Positions 58,340 through 64,000 of a stretch of 64,000 bases of DNA are shown here, piece after piece. A program made the position numbers and the translations under genes. Source of the DNA: Portunus trituberculatus (taxonomy: Eukaryota; Arthropoda; Malacostraca; Decapoda; Portunidae). How positions within the stretch are numbered: the stretch's first letter is position 1; every line of letters begins with the position of its first letter. A model generated the notes under the pieces. The model did not search any database and had not been told where the DNA came from. It worked only from the letters and a program-made list of their open reading frames with translations. The stretch is from assembly GCF_017591435.1 (NCBI RefSeq), contig NC_059299.1, forward strand, positions 6,675,980 to 6,739,979, read 5' to 3'.

Positions 58340-59395
58340 CAGTATGTTTTTTCTCTCTAATCTCGTAACTATTTCCTTCCATTTCGCCACATTTGGATTT
58401 TGGGTTTAAACGTATTTCGCGATAATTTTCTGGTCGCCTCCTTTGATGGTTTCTGACACGTAATTACGAATAAACACAAGAACCTGAACATTTTTCGTCT
58501 ATAATTTAACTTTTCATCTAATTTGTAAGGGCGCTGTTTATTTAAGCGTTATTCTTTGCTTTCTTTATTCGTATTTTATTTCACCCTACGGACCTGCAAT
58601 TTTCCGCCTTCTCTTCGACGGTTTCTGACACTAACAAGTACAACAAGTTTAAAAAATGTTCTTTCGTCTTGCGTGGAAACTTTGCACTTTTTCCTCTTTG
58701 ATTAACCTCCTTGTATATTTCATCAAATACTCCATTATCTGTAATCTCCTTGCTCTCTCTCGCAACACTCCCACATGCAAACAGCTGCCACAAATTTTTC
58801 TTTCTTACTATTTGTGTCTTTCATTCATTTCATTTTTCTCACCACCACTTTGTTTTTTTCCTACTGTTTTTGCTTCTCGTTGTTTTCTTCTTCTTTTTCA
58901 TTTTTTTCCACCTCAGTACCTTCCTTCCTCTTTCCTTTGATATTCTTAGTTTCCTTTTCCTGTTTCTTTTCTTTGTCTCCCTCTTTTTTTGGTTTGTTCA
59001 CAGTTTTATTTGTTCTTTTTCATATTTTCCTCTTCCTTTTGTTTTGTCTGAATAATTTCTTTCTACGTCATTCGTTTTTCATTCTTCCTTTTTATTTTTT
59101 TTATGTTTACCTTCGTATCTCTCTTCCTTCTTTGCTTGTCTTAGTTCTATTCTGTTTTTTTCTTCTATCTTCCTTTCCTATTTCGTCTGCTTTTCTTAAT
59201 ATGTTTATCCTATTTTTCACAGCATATTTTCTTCTCTCGTTTGATCATTCCCTATTCGTATCTTCTGTATTCTATTTCTTTCAGTATCTTTCTTTTCCTT
59301 GCTTCGTAGTCTTTCATTGTACCTCCATAGTATCGTCTTTCCTCTCTTTATATTTCGTACTAATCCTCCCCTCTCTCCTCCAGTAAAGGGTGGAA
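57860..59395. other. T-rich polypyrimidine region with (TC)n
   Basis: C/T-rich + strand from 57890 to 58260 and from 58790 to 59390, with (TC)27 at 58281-58335. The 203-codon frame at 58775 is Phe/Ser/Leu-rich with no domain or signal beyond hydrophobic low complexity. Confidence 0.65.
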
Positions 59396-59634
59396 AAATT
59401 AATGCGGGTCACATCACACTTTTGCATTTCCTTAATCAAACTTTGCAATCCAAGTGTAATCTTTCGGTCCCTCTCATCAATTCAGGGTGATGGAAACAAA
59501 TGCCGTAAATTCCTCGATGCTTTTTTTTTTTTTTTTTTCGTGTCTCAAATTCTCACTTTTTTCTTCCTCTCACAAGACAATATGTTTCCTTTCCTCTTGA
59601 CGATTGCTTTCAATATCCCGCGGCCTTCATCTTC

Positions 59635-60927
<1,293 letters not shown>

Positions 60928-60974
<47 letters not shown>

Positions 60975-61081
60975 AGTAAAATAAGTCCATTGAAGAATAT
61001 TTAAGAACTGAAAGACGAAATTAAGTAAAAGTTCGAAGAAATTGAGTGTTAAAATGAAAAAAACTGTACTTGAGTCTATGA

Positions 61082-61154
<73 letters not shown>
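60928..61154. repeat. Inverted (CT)n / (GA)n pair
   Basis: (CT)23 at 60928-60973 and (GA)34 at 61087-61154 on the same strand are complementary arrays 113 bp apart, able to fold into a long hairpin. Confidence 0.98.
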
Positions 61155-61160
<6 letters not shown>

Positions 61161-61499
61161 AGCGCAAAGTTCAGGTATAAACAATTTAGAGACGAGTGAA
61201 AAGTTTGCCATTATGAAGAATTACAGCTGAAACAAACGCAGCCAACTTAAAGGTGAGTACGACAACGAAGGAAAGAAAGCCACACAAAACAAAAACAAAA
61301 AAGAAAAACAATAAAAAAAAAGAAACAAGAACCGTGATAAAGAAAACGGGTGAAGACGGATCAGTCCCAATAAATCAGAGTCAAAAAGTTCCTTATAAAA
61401 ATCCGTGGAAAAATAAATGGGCTGTTTTTTGTTATAACTTGCTAATTACGAGCTACTTTAAACTTTCTGGGCAGGGCAATATACGAAGACGTGTTTGGA

Positions 61500-61503
<4 letters not shown>

Positions 61504-61582
<79 letters not shown>
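61504..61582. repeat. (GA)n microsatellite
   Basis: About 39 units. A smaller GAGAGAGAGAGAGAG tract follows at 61640. Confidence 0.99.
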
Positions 61583-61587
<5 letters not shown>

Positions 61588-61654
61588 TAAAGGAAAAAGT
61601 AACCAAAATAAGAAAGGAAAATAAAAAAATATAATTCAGAGAGAGAGAGAGAGA

Positions 61655-63120
61655 CCGAACATATCCATAGCCGGCGACATAGAAAACCCATAAAAATTGA
61701 AGTGGTATCCCTTTAGATTTAGAAAGAAAACGGAATCAGCCTGCCACGCACTGTCACATCAATACCTCAGGTGATGCCTTGCCTGCTGGAGGTGACGGCT
61801 ACGTTTGTCTTCCAGCGAGTTGATTGTGTTACTCTTCACGGCCTCTCTCTCTCTCTCTCCTTCCCTCCCTCCCTCCCTAGTCGGTCCATCGGCACAACTT
61901 TATATCCAAGTTTTCGCGAAAGTCAAGAAACACAATAGGGGAACAATCTCGAGATGTCATACACAGAAAGTGGCTCAAGCTGTGAGTAATTAAATAGCTT
62001 GCCGTGTTGCTGCTGCTGCTGCTGCTGCTGAAAAAATAAATTAAGCAGTTTGATAATGTTTTTCTCTCCATTCAGTTTTTTTTGGTTTAAATAGATGTTT
62101 ATTTAACTTTTTTTTTTTTAAGGCGCCTGCTTGTTTGCATGTATAAATAATTGACAAGTCTCGATACATTAGTGATTTGATTATGAAAATGTCCTCTTCA
62201 TTCACAGTTCCTTGGTTACAGTGGATTTGTCTTCTATTTTCTTTAAGATGCTTGTTTATGTTCACATGCATGTATAATTGGCGAGAAAAGCTTCAATAAA
62301 TATATTAAAAGTTTGATAATGAAGTCTTTCTCTCTATCCAGTGTTCTTTGGTTCAAGGAAGCGCTTTTTTGTCTTCATTATTTTACGGTGCGTGCTTCTC
62401 CTCACATGCATAAGTAACAGCCACGAGAAGTTTCGATAATTACTTTAATAGTTTGATAATGAAGCTGTTTTCCCTTCATCCACGTTTCCAATCCCTGCAC
62501 CTCAAGAACTATAAATAACTTGATAAATTCTCTCTCTCTAGTCATACGATTTTATATATACGATTTTTCCTATAAGGTCAGTGTTAATATTCATCTTTTT
62601 AAATAAGTGCATTGACTTTTGATGATGGATTCTTTTTTAGTATTGATTCAGTTTCGTATATCAGTATGTACGGCGCATGTTCTCCTTGAGTCTTTCGTTT
62701 CATTCGTCTGCATAAATAAAGGTGAAAAACAAGGTATTCCATGCAAGAGACACAAAAAAAAAGAGAGGATTTTCGTGTAAAGAGTCTAGCGTGCCCCTAA
62801 TTAGCGAATGGTATTTGAGATAGTTCACTTGCTGTCTCTTAAATAGCCATGAAGATTTACCGACTACAGAGAGGTTGAGCTAATTGGCCAGTAATTACCT
62901 GCTACTTTTTCCTGGTCTTTTTTTTTTTTAATGATAGAGTAATTTCCGAAAGCTTCCGCTCGCGTAACTACCGTCCAATTTACGAATGTACGAGGGAAAA
63001 GAACTGCGAGTGTGTTTGGTGGTTCGCTCTTCGCTTGGTTTTTAAAGGAACTTGTGGCGAGCTTTATGTTGTGGCTCTAACGTGTTTTCCTTTAGTGTGG
63101 TGTGTCACTGGCGAAAATAA
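61655..63120. other. Non-coding stretch with a three- to four-fold degenerate repeat
   Basis: A segment with AGTTTGATAATGTTTTTCTC, TCCATTCAG and GGTTTAAATAGATG near 62048 recurs near 62310 (AGTTTGATAATGAAGTCTTT, TCCAGTGTTCTTTGGTTCAA) and 62450 (AGTTTGATAATGAAGCTGTT), with a weaker form near 62179. The spacing is about 130-145 bp. A (CTG)8 tract is at 62008-62030. After 62500 the DNA is unique-looking. No gene is supported. Confidence 0.6.
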
Positions 63121-63149
63121 GTAAGTTTTATTCCCTCTTTGTTCTTCCT

Positions 63150-63440
63150 TTGTGTATTCTTCTTTTTCTACTTCTTTTTCTTCTTTTTTTTCTTTTTCTT
63201 TTTCTTTTTCTTCTTCTTCTTCTTCTTCTTTTTCTACTTCTTCTTCTTCTTCTTTTACTACTTCTTCTTCTTCTTCTTCTTCTTCTTTTCTACTACTTCT
63301 ACTTCTTCTTTTTGTCTTCTTCTTCTTCTTCTTCTTCTTCTTCTTCTTCTTCTTCTTCTTTTCTACTACTTCTACTTCTTCTTCTTTTTGTACTTCTTCT
63401 TCTTCTTCTTTTCTACTACTTCTACTTCTTCTTCTTTTTG

Positions 63441-63472
<32 letters not shown>

Positions 63473-64000
63473 CTTCTTCTTCTTCTTTTTAGTTCTTCTT
63501 CTTCTTTTAGTTCTTCTTCTTCTTCTTTATTTCTTCTTCTTTTCTTCTTTTTATTTCTTCTTCTTCTTTTTTATTTCTTCTTCTTTTTTCTTTTCTTTCT
63601 TTTTTCTTCTTTTTTATTTTCTTCTTTTTATTTCTTCGTCTTCTTCTTCTTTTTTTTTCTTCTTCTTCTTCTTCTTTTTTATTTCTTCTTCATCTTCTTC
63701 TTTTATTTCTTCTTCTTCTTCTTCTTCTTTTATTTCTTCTTCTTCTTCTTCTTTTTTATTTCTTCTTCTTCTTCTTCTTTTTATTTCTTCTTCTTCTTCT
63801 TCTTTTTTATTTCTTCTTCTTTTTTTATTTCTTCTTCTTCTTTTTATTTCTTCTTCCTCTTCTTTTTATTTCTTTTCTTCTTTTTTTATTTCTTCTTCTT
63901 CTTCTTCTTTTTTTATTTCTTCTTCTTCTTCTTCTTCTTTTTCTTCTTCTTCTTCTATTTCTTCTTCTTTTTCTTCTTCTTCTTCTTCTTCTTCTTCTTC
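63150..64000. repeat. Long (TTC)n satellite-like array running off the window
   Basis: 850 bp of TTC triplets with recurring interruptions (TTTTCTACTACTTC, TTTTTATTTCTTCTTC). The interruptions give a higher-order period of about 20-30 bp from 63530 on. The strand is essentially purine-free apart from the A of TATTTC or CTACT. The array is incomplete because the window ends inside it. Confidence 0.98.

Noticed and set aside
58711..59386. Hydrophobic 203-codon frame that could be taken for a multi-pass membrane protein
   Set aside because: T-rich polypyrimidine DNA encodes Phe, Leu and Ser in all frames. All three + frames are open in parts of it, and there is no conserved motif.
62008..62030. 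(CTG)n as a poly-Gln coding tract
   Set aside because: Eight triplets only, with no open frame extending on either side.

Overview
The window looks like intergenic or intronic DNA from a decapod crustacean, most likely a crab. That is an inference from the very high density of long dinucleotide and trinucleotide microsatellites, from tRNA-derived SINEs of a kind I recall from crab genomes, and from the lack of compact genes. No bacterial gene structure is present. I found no host protein-coding exon, rRNA or functional tRNA that I could support. Nearly all long open frames come from (CT)n, (GA)n, (TG)n, (TTC)n and similar tracts, or from kilobase-long polypurine or polypyrimidine blocks.

The genuine coding remnants belong to non-LTR retrotransposons. 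An APE-type endonuclease remnant with a C-terminal zinc-knuckle motif lies at 2271-3040 (+). An RNase H plus zinc-knuckle 3' end lies at 5595-6470 (-). A decayed reverse transcriptase lies at 7240-8040 (+). Three fragments of another dispersed repeat lie near 36.2, 46.4 and 55.4 kb. Class II elements include two short piggyBac-like MITEs with TTAA target duplications (4746-4947 and 26924-27112). There is also a 1031-bp TA-flanked element with perfect 35-bp terminal inverted repeats (28062-29092). A TIR-bearing MITE-like family is present in nine copies. tRNA-derived SINEs of three types occur at 0.9, 26.0, 37.5 and 38.4-39.0 kb, the last as a head-to-head pair.

Layout: 0-9 kb holds retroelement debris and fairly ordinary unique DNA. 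9-25 kb alternates polypurine and polypyrimidine blocks containing minisatellites (10.1, 10.9, 17.6, 19.6 and 23.4 kb) and dinucleotide arrays. 25-33 kb holds the MITEs, the TA element and the inverted MITE pair. 33-41 kb holds triplet arrays, a purine block, a tRNA-Val-like SINE embedded in (CA)n, and the SINE pair. 41-57 kb is a mix of microsatellites and GC-richer repeat-poor islands that could be regulatory, although nothing proves it. 57-64 kb is microsatellites and T-rich DNA, ending in a TTC-rich array that runs off the window edge.

No gene network can be described. The most notable items are the TA-flanked element with internal copies of its terminal motif, the nine-copy MITE family (one copy carrying an internal tandem expansion), the inverted SINE pair, and the alternation of purine and pyrimidine blocks with embedded minisatellites.
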